Shown: positions 16,879 to 25,547, counted from the first letter of the stretch. The stretch: 64,000 bases of DNA from an uncultured Collinsella sp. (GCA_902494555.1 CABUTR010000002.1:49416-113415), one strand, 5' to 3'. Notes: a model not told the origin generated them from the letters alone. Translations and numbers: made by a program.

Positions 16879-17832
16879 ATGGACAAGGCTGCATCTACCG
16901 GCCATTCGGACCGTTGCCGCATCGTCGTCGATACCTGCTGCGACTTTAGCCCCGAGGTCGCCGCGAACCTCGATGTCGATATCTTGGGCTTCCCCTTCAT
17001 TATCGATGGCGAGGAGCGCACGGATGACATCTGGTCGAGCATGAGCCCTAAGGAGTTCTACGACCGCATGCGCGCCGGCGCCCGCGTGTCCACCTCGGCT
17101 GTGTCGCTCGGTCGCTATATCGAGTTCTTTACCGAGTGCGCCAAAGAGGGCACGCCCACGGTTTACCTGTGCTTTACCTCGGCGCTGTCGTCGAGCTACA
17201 ACTCCGCGTGCCAGGCGGCGGACGCCGTGCGCGCCGAGTATCCCGATTTTGAGCTGTACGTGGTCGACAACGCTCTGCCCTGTGCGACCGGCGAGCTCTT
17301 GGCGCTCGAGGCCGTGCGCCAGCGCTCGGCGGGACTGACCGCCAAGCAGCTGGTCGATTGGGCAAACGAGGCCAAGACCTACGTGCACGGCTACTTTACG
17401 CTCGAGAGCTTCGACGCGCTGGCTGCCGGCGGCCGCATTCCGCCCGCGGCGGCGCAGCTCACGGCAAAGCTCGACGTCAAGCCAGAGCTCTCCTACGACC
17501 TTGCCGGCTCGCTGTCGCTGATCGGCGTCAACCGCGGCCGCAAGAAGGCGCTCAAGTCCATCCTCAAGTCGTTCCGCGAGAACTACGTGCCCGACCGCAC
17601 CATGCCCATCGCCATCATGACGGCTGATGCCGACAAGGACGGCGACTGGCTCGAAGCCGCCATCCGTAAGGAGGAGGGCTGCGCCGACGTCACGATCATT
17701 CGAAGCTCCGTGGGTCCCACCATCGGCTCGCACGTGGGCCCCGGCATGGTGGCCTGCGCGTTTTGGGGCAAGAACCGCGCCGACAAGGCGTCGCTTTCCG
17801 ACCGCATCGCCCGCCGCGTGCGCGGTCAGTAG
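16879..17832 (+). CDS. DegV-family fatty-acid-binding protein
   Basis: DegV/FakB fold: RIVVDTCCDFSPEVA at the N-terminus, RVSTSAVSLGRY, CFTSALSSSYNSA (the acyl-carboxylate-binding Ser loop) and GGRIPPAAAQL. FakB proteins present fatty acids to the kinase FakA; no fakA is in the window. 317 aa from ATG 16879, with TAAGGAG 8 nt upstream; TTG 16876 directly before is an alternative. It lies between the hpf terminator and a dehydrogenase gene 98 nt downstream. Confidence 0.88.
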   Translation: MDKAASTGHSDRCRIVVDTCCDFSPEVAANLDVDILGFPFIIDGEERTDDIWSSMSPKEFYDRMRAGARVSTSAVSLGRYIEFFTECAKEGTPTVYLCFTSALSSSYNSACQAADAVRAEYPDFELYVVDNALPCATGELLALEAVRQRSAGLTAKQLVDWANEAKTYVHGYFTLESFDALAAGGRIPPAAAQLTAKLDVKPELSYDLAGSLSLIGVNRGRKKALKSILKSFRENYVPDRTMPIAIMTADADKDGDWLEAAIRKEEGCADVTIIRSSVGPTIGSHVGPGMVACAFWGKNRADKASLSDRIARRVRGQ

Positions 17833-17930
17833 GCAAGTAACGCGGCCGTAATCGATCCCAACTCACAGCCCAAACGTTGGCACCGAGTATTCAACCTGGT
17901 AACAACACCCAACCCAAAAGGAAAGGTTTT

Positions 17931-19046
17931 ATGGCAAACAAGCTCTCCGTCGCATTCATCGGCACCGGAATCATGGGTGCCCCCATCGCCGGCCACATCC
18001 TGGATGCCGGCTATCCCGTCACGGTCAACAACCGTACCAAGTCCAAGGCCGCCGCGCTTATCGAGCGCGGTGCCGTTTGGGCCGATACGCCGGCCGACGC
18101 CGTGGCGAACGCCGATGTCGTCTTTACCATGGTGGGCTATCCCTCCGAGGTCGAGGAGCTCTACCTGGCGGGCGACGGCCTGCTCGCGTGCACCAAGCCG
18201 GGCGCGGTGCTGATCGACCTCACCACGAGCTCCCCCGAGCTGGCGCGCGACATTGCCGAGGCCGCCCAGGTTTCCGGCCGCATGGCGTTTGACTGCCCCG
18301 TCACCGGCGGCGAGTCCGGTGCTATCGCCGGCACGCTCACGGCTATCGTGGGAGCCACCGAGAACGATATCGCCCCGGTCCGCGACATCCTTGCCACCTT
18401 TGCGGCAAATATCTGCTGCTTCGATGGCGCCGGCAAGGGCCAGGCTGCCAAGCTCGCCAACCAGGTGTCGCTGGGCGCCTGCATGGTCGGTATGGCCGAT
18501 GCGCTGGCGTTTGCCGAGCTGAGCGGCCTTGATCTGGAGAAGACCCGTCAGATGATTCTGGGCGGCACCGGTAAGTCCGGCGCCATGGAGAGCCTGGCGC
18601 CCAAGGCGCTTGACGGCGACTACAAGCCCGGCTTTATGGTCGAGCACTTCATTAAGGACCTGCGCTTGGCGCTCGCCTATGCCGACGACCGCGAGCTTGC
18701 GCTGCCCGGCGCCGACGTGGCCTTTACGCTTTACGACATGCTCGACGCCATCGGTGGCGCCAAGCTGGGCACCCAGGCCATCACGGTCCTCTATAAGGAG
18801 GAGGCCGATGCCATTGCCGCCGGTCTGGACTGGTCACAGTATCGTCCCGAGGAGCACGGTGCTCACGAGGAAGGCTGCGGTTGCGGCGAGCATGGCGACG
18901 ACCACGAGTGCGGTTGTGGCCACCACCATGGCGACGACCACGAGTGCGGTTGTGGCCACCACCATGGCGAGGACCACGAGTGCTGCGGCGGCCACGGCCA
19001 TGATGACGGCCACGAGTGCTGCTGCGGCCACCATCACGGGGAGTAG
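17931..19046 (+). CDS. 3-hydroxyisobutyrate dehydrogenase family enzyme with His/Cys-rich metal-binding-like tail
   Basis: NAD(P)-dependent beta-hydroxyacid dehydrogenase (tartronate semialdehyde reductase / HIBADH family). The dinucleotide motif is GTGIMGAP (11-18), DCPVTGGESGA is the substrate loop, and the catalytic lysine lies in GKGQAAKLANQ. The normal enzyme ends near residue 300. It continues with about 65 residues made of repeats such as DDHECGCGHHHG, with about 11 Cys and 18 His. The tail is encoded by a 36-bp tandem repeat (18895-19038). AAAAGGAAAGG precedes ATG 17931. Enzyme family is secure, substrate unknown, and metal binding by the tail is inferred from composition. Confidence 0.87.
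   Translation: MANKLSVAFIGTGIMGAPIAGHILDAGYPVTVNNRTKSKAAALIERGAVWADTPADAVANADVVFTMVGYPSEVEELYLAGDGLLACTKPGAVLIDLTTSSPELARDIAEAAQVSGRMAFDCPVTGGESGAIAGTLTAIVGATENDIAPVRDILATFAANICCFDGAGKGQAAKLANQVSLGACMVGMADALAFAELSGLDLEKTRQMILGGTGKSGAMESLAPKALDGDYKPGFMVEHFIKDLRLALAYADDRELALPGADVAFTLYDMLDAIGGAKLGTQAITVLYKEEADAIAAGLDWSQYRPEEHGAHEEGCGCGEHGDDHECGCGHHHGDDHECGCGHHHGEDHECCGGHGHDDGHECCCGHHHGE
18895..19038 (+). repeat. 36-bp tandem repeat encoding the His/Cys tail
   Basis: Copies 18895-18930 and 18931-18966 are identical; 18967-19002 and 19003-19038 are degenerate. Each encodes about 12 residues with an H-E-C core. Confidence 0.9.
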
Positions 19047-19051
19047 CGCCC

Positions 19052-19480
19052 ATGAGCTGGACGTTCGTGGTGCTTGCACTGGTACTCTTTCTCTTCGCGA
19101 TTTACATTGGCTTTTTGTGCGGCCAGTGGGCGTGCGAAAAGCGCGTCATTACCAAGCGCGACTACTGGATTGCCAACTTTGCGGGAGCGGCGGCAGTCGT
19201 CCTGCTGACCTGGGTGTTCTCGCTGTTCCCTCTGGTGCAGTTTGCGCCGATCGGCTGGCTCGGCGGCTTTATCGCCGGTCTTAAGATGAGCTTTGGCGAG
19301 TCCGTCGGCCCGTGGCGCAAGCACGACGAGGTCTTTAACGTCAACAAAGCACACCGCGCCGCCGCCGACGCGGGCGACGCCGAGGACCGCCGTCGCGCAC
19401 GCCGCAATGGCGCTGCCGACCGACAGCTCATCTCGGTCACCGATGACAGCAAGGGTGCTGGCAAGCACGCTAAGAAATAG
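19052..19480 (+). CDS. Small membrane protein, unknown
   Basis: 142 aa beginning MSWTFVVLALVLFLFAIYIG. Two to three hydrophobic helices in the first 85 residues, then a basic cytoplasmic tail (EDRRRARRNGA ... GKHAKK). The start is 5 nt behind the dehydrogenase stop, and the next gene follows after 15 nt, so it belongs to the same unit. No family recognised. The C-terminal part of helix 3 with GGFIAGLKMSFG could be a glycine-rich packing helix. Confidence 0.72.
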   Translation: MSWTFVVLALVLFLFAIYIGFLCGQWACEKRVITKRDYWIANFAGAAAVVLLTWVFSLFPLVQFAPIGWLGGFIAGLKMSFGESVGPWRKHDEVFNVNKAHRAAADAGDAEDRRRARRNGAADRQLISVTDDSKGAGKHAKK

Positions 19481-19495
19481 TAAAAAGAGGTAACT

Positions 19496-20194
19496 ATGGC
19501 AGAAAACAAAGACGAACAGCTCACCGACGAGGAGCTGGCACAGCTTCAGCTGGCAGAGGAGAACGAGAACGCCGTCGACCGTCTGGTTAAGGAGCTCGGC
19601 TGCCCCACGCGCCGCATCCGCCAGTTTGCCGCCCGCGTGCTGCACCTGCTTGCCGAGCGCGATCCGCAGCGCGTCGTGCCCTGCGTGCCCGCGCTGATCG
19701 AGGCGCTCGACCGCCCCGAGGCTCAGACCCGCTGGGAGGCCCTCGATGCCCTGACGGCGCTCGCTACCACCTGCCCCGAGCAGCTGGGCGATGCCTTTGA
19801 GGGCGCCGAGACCGCACTGTTCGACGAGATTTCCTCCACGCTGCGCTATGCCGCCTTCCGCCTGCTGTGCGTGTGGGGCGCCACGAGCGTCGAGCGTTCG
19901 CGCGAGGCTTGGCCCATCCTGGACGAGGCCATCCAGTGCTACCACGGCGACCTTGAGTATCGCGACATGCTCGGTTGCCTGTACGAGTTTGGTCAGGGCG
20001 AGATTGACGCCGAGGTTGCCGAGAAGCTCGCGCTGCGCCTTAAGTTCGATGCCGAGAACGGCAAGGGCAGCTATCTCAAGGCCCGTTCGAGCGAGATTTG
20101 CGAAATGCTTGTTAAACGTTTTGGCCTGGATCTCTCCAAAAAGAAGAAGCGTGCTAGCGTTAAAAAATCTGACGCCGCCGAAGACGAGGAGTAA
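19496..20194 (+). CDS. HEAT-repeat-like protein
   Basis: 232 aa, almost all helical, with repeats of the pattern RRIRQFAARVLHLLAER and TRWEALDALTALATT, typical of HEAT/armadillo scaffolds. Acidic N-terminus and a basic then acidic C-terminal tail (KKKKRAS..DAAEDEE). Such proteins mediate protein-protein contacts; no catalytic motif is seen. AAAAGAGG precedes the ATG. It sits between the small membrane protein and the dehydrogenase at 20201, with 6 nt to the latter, so translation is likely coupled. Confidence 0.72.
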   Translation: MAENKDEQLTDEELAQLQLAEENENAVDRLVKELGCPTRRIRQFAARVLHLLAERDPQRVVPCVPALIEALDRPEAQTRWEALDALTALATTCPEQLGDAFEGAETALFDEISSTLRYAAFRLLCVWGATSVERSREAWPILDEAIQCYHGDLEYRDMLGCLYEFGQGEIDAEVAEKLALRLKFDAENGKGSYLKARSSEICEMLVKRFGLDLSKKKKRASVKKSDAAEDEE

Positions 20195-20200
20195 CAGATT

Positions 20201-21286
20201 ATGGCGCACGATGTAGTCCTGATTCCCGGTGACGGTATCGGTCCCGAGATTACGCAGGCCATGCGCCGCGTGGTCGAGGCCGCCGGTGTCCAGATCAATT
20301 GGAATGTCCAGGAGGCCGGTGCCGGCGTCATGGACGAGTTTGGCACGCCGCTGCCCCAGCACGTGCTCGATGCGGTCGCCGAGACCAAGGTTGCCATCAA
20401 GGGTCCCATCACCACACCGGTCGGCACGGGCTTCCGCAGCGTCAACGTGGCCCTGCGCAAGCATTTCGACCTGTACGCCTGCGTGCGCCCCTGCCTGTCG
20501 CAGCCGGGCGACGGTTCGCGCTTCCGCGACGTCGACCTGGTTATCGTGCGCGAGAACACCGAGGATCTCTACGCCGGCATCGAGTTCGATGAGGGCGCTG
20601 CCGAGGTCGAGGAGCTCTCGCAGCTTGTCGAGCGCTCGGGTCAGAAGACCTTCGCCGCCGATTCCGCGATCTCGATCAAGCCGATCTCTATCGCCAAGAG
20701 CCGCCGCATTGTGGAGTATGCCTTTGAGTATGCCCGCCGCTGTGGCCGTAAAAAGGTGACGGCCGTGCACAAGGCCAACATCATGAAGGCGACCGACGGC
20801 CTGTTCCTGCGCGTGGCGCGCGAGGTGGCCGCCGACTATCTCGATATCGAGTTCAACGACAAGATCGTCGATGCCACCTGCATGGGCCTGGTCCAGAACC
20901 CCAATGACTTCGATGTCCTGGTGCTGCCCAACCTGTACGGCGACATCGTGAGCGATCTGTGCGCCGGCCTGGTGGGTGGCTTAGGGATGGCCCCCGGCTC
21001 CAACATCGGTGCCGATTGCGCCATCTTCGAGGCAACGCACGGCTCCGCGCCCGATATCGCTGGCCAGGATATCGCCAACCCCACGGCCGAGATTCTGTCC
21101 GCTGCGATGATGCTCGATCACCTGGGCGAGAACGACGCTGCCAATCGTATCCGCGCCGCCGTCTCTGCCACGCTCGACGAGGGCGAGCAGGTTACCGGCG
21201 ACGTGCGCCGTGCCCAGACCGGCTCCGTCGAGGGGGCCGTGGGCACGCAAGCCTTTGCCGATGCCGTTATCGCGCACCTGGCCTAA
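20201..21286 (+). CDS. NAD-dependent isocitrate dehydrogenase family (isocitrate/isopropylmalate dehydrogenase)
   Basis: Beta-decarboxylating dehydrogenase of 361 aa. Motifs: IPGDGIGPEI (8-17), the substrate loop RSVNVALRKHFDLYACVRP, RENTEDLYAGIE, the metal-binding NLYGDIVSDLCAGLVGGLG and a GSAPDIAGQ adenine site. Ser in the N-terminal substrate loop (FRSVNVALR) is the isocitrate signature position in IDH, whereas isopropylmalate enzymes have Glu/Leu nearby; I therefore prefer NAD-IDH supplying 2-oxoglutarate. No other TCA gene is adjacent. It is the last gene of the 17931-21286 unit. Confidence 0.85.
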   Translation: MAHDVVLIPGDGIGPEITQAMRRVVEAAGVQINWNVQEAGAGVMDEFGTPLPQHVLDAVAETKVAIKGPITTPVGTGFRSVNVALRKHFDLYACVRPCLSQPGDGSRFRDVDLVIVRENTEDLYAGIEFDEGAAEVEELSQLVERSGQKTFAADSAISIKPISIAKSRRIVEYAFEYARRCGRKKVTAVHKANIMKATDGLFLRVAREVAADYLDIEFNDKIVDATCMGLVQNPNDFDVLVLPNLYGDIVSDLCAGLVGGLGMAPGSNIGADCAIFEATHGSAPDIAGQDIANPTAEILSAAMMLDHLGENDAANRIRAAVSATLDEGEQVTGDVRRAQTGSVEGAVGTQAFADAVIAHLA

Positions 21287-21349
21287 GGTAGGCACGCTGC
21301 AAACGCCTAAATAGTACTTAAGTGTTTGCGTATAACCTAAGAATCAATA

Positions 21350-21379
21350 CGCCCGGCGCTCTGTCGGGCGTATTCTATT
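21350..21379 (+). terminator. Probable terminator after the IDH-like gene
   Basis: CGCCCG / CGGGCG stem (21350-21371) with a short T-rich tail. Weak. Confidence 0.5.
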
Positions 21380-21412
21380 GAGGACTATGTTTCCTAACAA
21401 GGAGTAACCGAT

Positions 21413-22507
21413 ATGGGTCTGATTCAAAAGAAGGACGAGAAGGACGAGATCGACGGCATCCAGATCATCGAGCGCGGCGAAGGCCCCGACGGTGACGAGG
21501 ACGAGAAGATCGACCTGGTCGCCGGTACGTCTGCCGAGCACATTGCTGCCGGTACGACGGCCGAGGAGGAGGACGCCCGTCTGGAGGCTCAGATTGCCGC
21601 GGATGCCGCTGACGAGAATCTGATGCCCGAGGCCCAGGATGAGGACGACGATATCCTGGGTTCCGATGAAGACGATCGCGTATCCAAGCACAAGAAGACG
21701 ATGATTGCCGCCTTTGTGGTTGCAGTCGTGATCGCTGCGGTGGTCGGCTTCTTTATCGGCAATGGCGGCTTTGGCGGCAAGGGTGTCGGCTCGGCGACCC
21801 TGACCGAGGACCAGCTCGATTCGACCGTGGCAAGCTATAGCTACAACGGCAAGAAGAGTGATATCACCGCGCGCGAGGCCATCGAGAGCCAGTACAGCCT
21901 CGATACCGTCAAGGATAGTGATGGCAACTACACCGCTCCTTCTGCCGACGTCATCCTGTCCTACGTGCGCAACAAGATCCTGCTCGATGCCGCCGAGGAC
22001 GAGGGCATTACCGTCTCTTCCAAGGAGATGAAGAAGTACGCCGAGGATTCCATCGGCACTTCTGACTACAAGACCATGGCCACGCAGTATGGCGTGTCCA
22101 AGGACCAGGCCAAGCAGATCGTCCGCCAGTCCGCGACGCTGCAGAAGCTCTACAAGAAGAAGGTGGGCGATAGCTCCGCAAGCATGCCGACCGCTCCGAC
22201 CGAGCCTTCTGACGGCAACGAGGAGACCGCGAGCAAGGATTACGCCGACTACATCATCAACCTTGCGGGCGATGAGTGGGATAGCTCGAAGGGTACCTGG
22301 AAGGACGAGAACGGCACCTACGCTAAGGCCTTTGCCGACGATGCCTTTACGGCCGATAGCGCAACCTATAAGCAGGCCATGACCGCCTACTACACTGCTT
22401 ACCAGCAGTACTCTTCGCAGGCTTCGAGCGCCAGCTCCAAGTGGACCGAGTATGCTAACGGCCTCTACGCCAAGGCCAACATCAGCATCTACGGCCTGTT
22501 TGCGTAA
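21413..22507 (+). CDS. Membrane-anchored SurA-N-like protein
   Basis: 364 aa. A ~90-residue acidic cytoplasmic region (GDEDEKIDLV ... DEDDDILGSDEDD), one membrane helix (about residues 97-118), then an extracytoplasmic helical domain with SSKEMKKYAEDSIGTSDYKTMATQYG-like architecture (described, about 200-240) resembling the SurA/PrsA N-terminal chaperone fold, without a recognisable PPIase domain. Tail rich in Ser/Tyr. It could assist folding of exported proteins; this is inference from fold resemblance. Standing alone with its own terminator. Confidence 0.68.
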   Translation: MGLIQKKDEKDEIDGIQIIERGEGPDGDEDEKIDLVAGTSAEHIAAGTTAEEEDARLEAQIAADAADENLMPEAQDEDDDILGSDEDDRVSKHKKTMIAAFVVAVVIAAVVGFFIGNGGFGGKGVGSATLTEDQLDSTVASYSYNGKKSDITAREAIESQYSLDTVKDSDGNYTAPSADVILSYVRNKILLDAAEDEGITVSSKEMKKYAEDSIGTSDYKTMATQYGVSKDQAKQIVRQSATLQKLYKKKVGDSSASMPTAPTEPSDGNEETASKDYADYIINLAGDEWDSSKGTWKDENGTYAKAFADDAFTADSATYKQAMTAYYTAYQQYSSQASSASSKWTEYANGLYAKANISIYGLFA

Positions 22508-22549
22508 AGAGTCGCACGGCTCATCGAGCATCTAGCCGATAGACAGCAG

Positions 22550-22588
22550 AAAGTCCGCCAGTACGGAAGTCGTTCTGGCGGACTTTTT
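22550..22588. terminator. Bidirectional terminator
   Basis: AAAGTCCGCCAG / CTGGCGGACTTTTT, between convergent 21413 (+) and 22622 (-) genes. Confidence 0.9.
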
Positions 22589-22621
22589 GCGTTGAGGGCG
22601 TGATTGGCGGCTTAATTATGG

Positions 22622-22861
22622 CTATTCATCTTTAAGTCCAAAAAGGCTATCGGCTTCATCGTCGGATATATATTCCAGTACATCGCCCGGTTGGCAGTCG
22701 AGTGCCCGACATATCGCGTCAAGAGTTGAAAAACGTATGGCAGAAACCTTGCCCGTCTTAATGCGTGACATATTGACCTGGGAGATGCCCACGCGTTCCG
22801 CAAGCTCTTTGGATGAGATCTTGCGTTCGGCGAGCATGCGGTCGAGCCGCAGAATGATCAT
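22622..22861 (-). CDS. XRE-family (YozG-like) transcriptional regulator
   Basis: 79 aa, one Cro/C1 helix-turn-helix: LAERKISSKELAERVGISQV then NMSRIKTGKVSAI and FSTLDAICRALDCQPGDVLEY. This 70-80 aa type is regularly paired with DUF2975 membrane proteins, as here (9-nt gap). AGGGGG lies 5 nt before the ATG at 22861. Likely autoregulator of the pair. Confidence 0.88.
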   Translation of the reverse strand: MIILRLDRMLAERKISSKELAERVGISQVNMSRIKTGKVSAIRFSTLDAICRALDCQPGDVLEYISDDEADSLFGLKDE

Positions 22862-22870
22862 GGATTCCCC

Positions 22871-23509
22871 CTAGAGCAACTCGTCATCTTGTTTTTGCAG
22901 GATACACCCGTAGCGGAAGATGCTGGCAATCAGGATAATAATCAGGCCTGCAAAGAGCATAGAGGGCTCGAACAGCTGGCCGCCGAAGGCATCTGTAAAG
23001 CTGCCGCCAAATCCCGAAAGCATCAATCCCGTGACTATGGCACCAAGGAGTCTCACGGCAGCGCCGCCGATAAGGAACAAAAGCCCAACTCGATGTAGCA
23101 TACGGCTGCATTCAAGGTCAAAGGGCCTGCCCGCCTTTTCAATGATGGAGAAAAGCTTGTATGCGCTCAGTGCGATAGCGAGCGCGAGGAATGTCATCAT
23201 GACGCTCCCCATGGCGGTGTGACCGTCGTGCGCGATGAGCATAAGTGGGGTTTGTGCATTGGCACCGACGAGAGCGAGGCACGGTCCTTCGCCGGCTTGA
23301 AGTTCTACGGATTGGAGACAGAATCCTTGGGAGAGACTGGGCAATATGAGTAGAAGGTCGATTGCAATGACTGCGAAGAGTCCCAGAGCGAGTGCCGCAG
23401 TGGCGCAGATTGTGGCCCATTTGCAGATGCGGGTGAGCCTCCTCAGCTCGGCTATTGTCTGTTCGCGACCGATGGCTTCATTCGATGCGGATACGTTCCG
23501 GCGGATCAT
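22871..23509 (-). CDS. DUF2975-family membrane protein
   Basis: About 212 aa from ATG 23509 (GGAGG 5 nt upstream; a TTG at 23524 is an unsupported longer start). Four hydrophobic helices, e.g. ATAALALGLFAVIAIDLLL, AMGSVMMTFLALAIALSAYK, LLFLIGGAAVRLLGAIVTGL and LFAGLIIILIASIF, and the FDLECSRMLHRVG segment typical of the family. First gene of the operon with the XRE regulator. Physiological role unknown. Confidence 0.82.
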   Translation of the reverse strand: MIRRNVSASNEAIGREQTIAELRRLTRICKWATICATAALALGLFAVIAIDLLLILPSLSQGFCLQSVELQAGEGPCLALVGANAQTPLMLIAHDGHTAMGSVMMTFLALAIALSAYKLFSIIEKAGRPFDLECSRMLHRVGLLFLIGGAAVRLLGAIVTGLMLSGFGGSFTDAFGGQLFEPSMLFAGLIIILIASIFRYGCILQKQDDELL

Positions 23510-23761
23510 AGCCCCTCCAACCAATCTCTTGGATGATACTTGTATCTTATATCATAATTAATGACAAACGACAAATAATTACGGATACTAACTAAGTAAT
23601 GATTGAAAACGATTAGCATGAACTATTAGCTCGTTTTGGGTGTCGGAGTTCGGCGCGCGGGGGAGGAGGACAAATGTCAAAACTTCCCGTGATCGCGCAA
23701 GCGCTCCATTGTGTTTCCCTAATTCATCTGGGAAAACGACTGCAAACGATTGCAAGTAACC

Positions 23762-23789
23762 GGTGAACGGTCGAAAACTACCGTTCACC
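23762..23789. promoter_or_regulatory. Inverted operator-like site GGTGAACGGT-N8-ACCGTTCACC
   Basis: Perfect 10-bp arms. The same half site recurs upstream of six other sugar loci in the window (for example 39673-39682 with 39747-39756). Confidence 0.75.
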
Positions 23790-23979
23790 GATAATCTCAA
23801 AACTGGTTCTAACTGGTATTAAGTCAAAAAGACCAATTCACATATCTTCACAATGACCTGCAATTTTTCAACACGCTATTTTTAGCCGCCCTGCGTTGTT
23901 TAGACACAAAAAAAGTTCCGATCTTTTGCCAAAGCATTTCGAAACGGTTTCAAACCCGCAGGTAGAAGTATTAACGAGC

Positions 23980-24010
23980 GGTAAACGGTCGATTTATCAC
24001 CGTGAACGGT
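23980..24010 (+). promoter_or_regulatory. 21-bp-offset direct repeat (aga PTS promoter)
   Basis: GGTAAACGGT (23980) and CGTGAACGGT (24001), with the AACGGT cores exactly 21 bp apart. See the finding on the shared motif. Confidence 0.75.
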
Positions 24011-24084
24011 GCAAAAACGTTTTACCGTATGAATCAACGGAAGCGGCCTCTTCTGGGGTGATATAGTGACAACAACACGTCACG

Positions 24085-24115
24085 TGGTTACTACCAGTTT
24101 AGAAACCACTGGTCT
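24085..24115 (+). promoter_or_regulatory. GntR-type operator of the aga PTS operon
   Basis: TGGTTACTACCAG (24085-24097), then ACCACTGGT nearby. The same 13-mer lies over the agaS promoter at 28379, matching the GntR gene at 27606. Confidence 0.75.
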
Positions 24116-24213
24116 TCAAAGAACGCTTTCCAAGAAGCTTTAAGGGCGAGCGCCCGCTGGCTTCCGAAAATCATCGGACTCAGATCGTACACACCTTCGG
24201 AAGGGAAATTTGA

Positions 24214-24657
24214 ATGGTTGGCTTTATTCTTACCGGTCATGGACAGTTCGCACCCGGCCTTGCAAGCGCTATCGCTATGGTTGCCGGCGACCAGCCTGCT
24301 TTTACCGTCGTTCCTTTTGAGGGCGACCAGGCTGCTTCCTACGGTGAGGATCTCCGCGCCGCTATTACCGCCATGCGCGAGGAGTGCGATGGCGTGCTCG
24401 TCTTTACCGACCTGCTTGGTGGCACCCCGTTCAACCAGTCGATGATGATTGCCCAGGATGTCGACAATGTCGAGGTTCTGACCGGCACTAACCTTCCCAT
24501 GGTTATTGAGCTTCTGTTCCTCCGCGGCAACGCCACGCTCGCCGAGCTTGGCGAGCAGGCCGTGACCGTTGGCCAGACGGGCATCACCGCCCAGACGGTC
24601 GCATCCGTTGCCGACTCCGAGGAAGAGGATATCTTCGGCGACGAGGACGGCATCTAA
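24214..24657 (+). CDS. agaF: PTS EIIA component, mannose/GalNAc family
   Basis: Cytoplasmic phosphocarrier. N-terminus MVGFILTGHGQFAPGLASAI with the phosphorylated histidine H9, and the LLGGTPFN motif (about 67-75) of the EIIA-Man fold. 147 aa with a short acidic tail. First gene of a five-gene operon; its stop overlaps the YajC-like gene (TAATG). GalNAc specificity is inferred from agaS and nagA downstream; hexose or other amino sugars remain possible. Confidence 0.88.
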   Translation: MVGFILTGHGQFAPGLASAIAMVAGDQPAFTVVPFEGDQAASYGEDLRAAITAMREECDGVLVFTDLLGGTPFNQSMMIAQDVDNVEVLTGTNLPMVIELLFLRGNATLAELGEQAVTVGQTGITAQTVASVADSEEEDIFGDEDGI

Positions 24658-24938
24658 TGGCCGATTTCGGAGCCAACGTCCTGAGCTCCTCGGTCGCCCT
24701 TTTAGGCCTGCTTGCCATCATGGGCTTGATTTACACCATCTGGTCGCAAATCAACATGAAGAAGAAGCAAAAGTACTTCAAGGAGCTGCACACCGAGCTC
24801 AAGCCGGGTCAGGAGGTTCTTTTCGCCGGCGGTATCTACGGAACCGTCAAAGGCATCGAAGGCGAGAAGGTCCAGATCAAAGTCCGATCCGGAGCCGTCG
24901 TAGATGTTTCGCGTTACGCGATTCAGGAGATCAAGTAA
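24657..24938 (+). CDS. YajC-like small membrane protein inside the PTS operon
   Basis: 93 aa: one N-terminal membrane helix (VALLGLLAIMGLIYTIW), basic MKKKQKYFKELHTELKPG, then the conserved VLFAGGIYGTVKGI and VQIKVRSGAVVDVSRYAI pattern of YajC. It overlaps agaF by one base and precedes the EIIB gene by 36 nt. YajC homologues are also found in streptococcal glycosaminoglycan PTS clusters, so this is a recurring association. Whether it serves the Sec translocase or the PTS is unknown. Confidence 0.85.
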   Translation: MADFGANVLSSSVALLGLLAIMGLIYTIWSQINMKKKQKYFKELHTELKPGQEVLFAGGIYGTVKGIEGEKVQIKVRSGAVVDVSRYAIQEIK

Positions 24939-24974
24939 CTGTCGTCAGCAAATAACGAAAGGAAGCTGATCAAC

Positions 24975-25457
24975 ATGGCAGAACCCAACATTCTTCTTAC
25001 CCGCATCGATAACCGACTGGTTCATGGTCAGGTTGCCACCCAGTGGAACTCCACTCTGGGCTCCAACCTCATCCTCGTCGCCAACGACGACGTGGCGACC
25101 AACACCATGCGCCAGAACCTCATGAAGATGGCCGCTCCCGCCGGCGTCGCTACGCGTTTCTTCTCTCTGCAGAAGACCATCGACGTCATTGGCAAGGCGA
25201 GCCCGCGCCAGAAGATCTTCATCGTGGCCGAAACACCGGAAGACGTGCTTACGCTCGTCAAGGGCGGTGTGCCTATAAAGAAGGTAAACATCGGCAACAT
25301 GCACATGTCGGAAGGAAAGCGCCAAGTCGCCACCTCCGTCGCAGTTAACGACGAGGATGTCGCTGCGTTTAAAGAGCTGCAGGAATTGGGGGTGGAGTTG
25401 GAGATCAGGCGCGTTCCGAGCACGCCTGTTGAGGACACGAGCAAGCTCTTCTCGTAA
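24975..25457 (+). CDS. agaV: PTS EIIB component, mannose/GalNAc family
   Basis: 160 aa. The active-site region RIDNRLVHGQVATQW carries the phosphorylated histidine H17. KGGVPIKKVNIGNMH is a second family motif. Takes phosphate from EIIA and passes it to the sugar during import through EIIC-EIID. GAAAGG lies 8-10 nt before ATG 24975. Paralogue at 34701 has lost this histidine. Confidence 0.92.
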   Translation: MAEPNILLTRIDNRLVHGQVATQWNSTLGSNLILVANDDVATNTMRQNLMKMAAPAGVATRFFSLQKTIDVIGKASPRQKIFIVAETPEDVLTLVKGGVPIKKVNIGNMHMSEGKRQVATSVAVNDEDVAAFKELQELGVELEIRRVPSTPVEDTSKLFS

Positions 25458-25547
25458 TCCTCGTGATCCACGTTGTCAGGAGTGAAACCCTGACGTTCTG
25501 TACGTGATATCCAAAGTGCGTACATTCATTTTGAAAGGAGGAGCAAG

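Larger units (their letters stand above)
23510..24213. other. 704-bp regulatory region upstream of the aga PTS operon
   Basis: No credible gene (a 70-codon minus-strand frame at 23588-23800 lacks a ribosome site). AT-rich for this genome. It holds an inverted GGTGAACGGT/ACCGTTCACC site (23762-23789), a 21-bp direct-repeat site (23980-24010), CTGGTT-type half sites at 23811-23830, a TATAGT -10 candidate at 24062 and a GntR-type operator at 24085-24115. Confidence 0.7.

Noticed and set aside
23588..23800. 70-codon minus-strand frame in the aga regulatory region.
   Set aside because: No ribosome site, AT-rich regulatory motifs inside it, no recognisable protein pattern.
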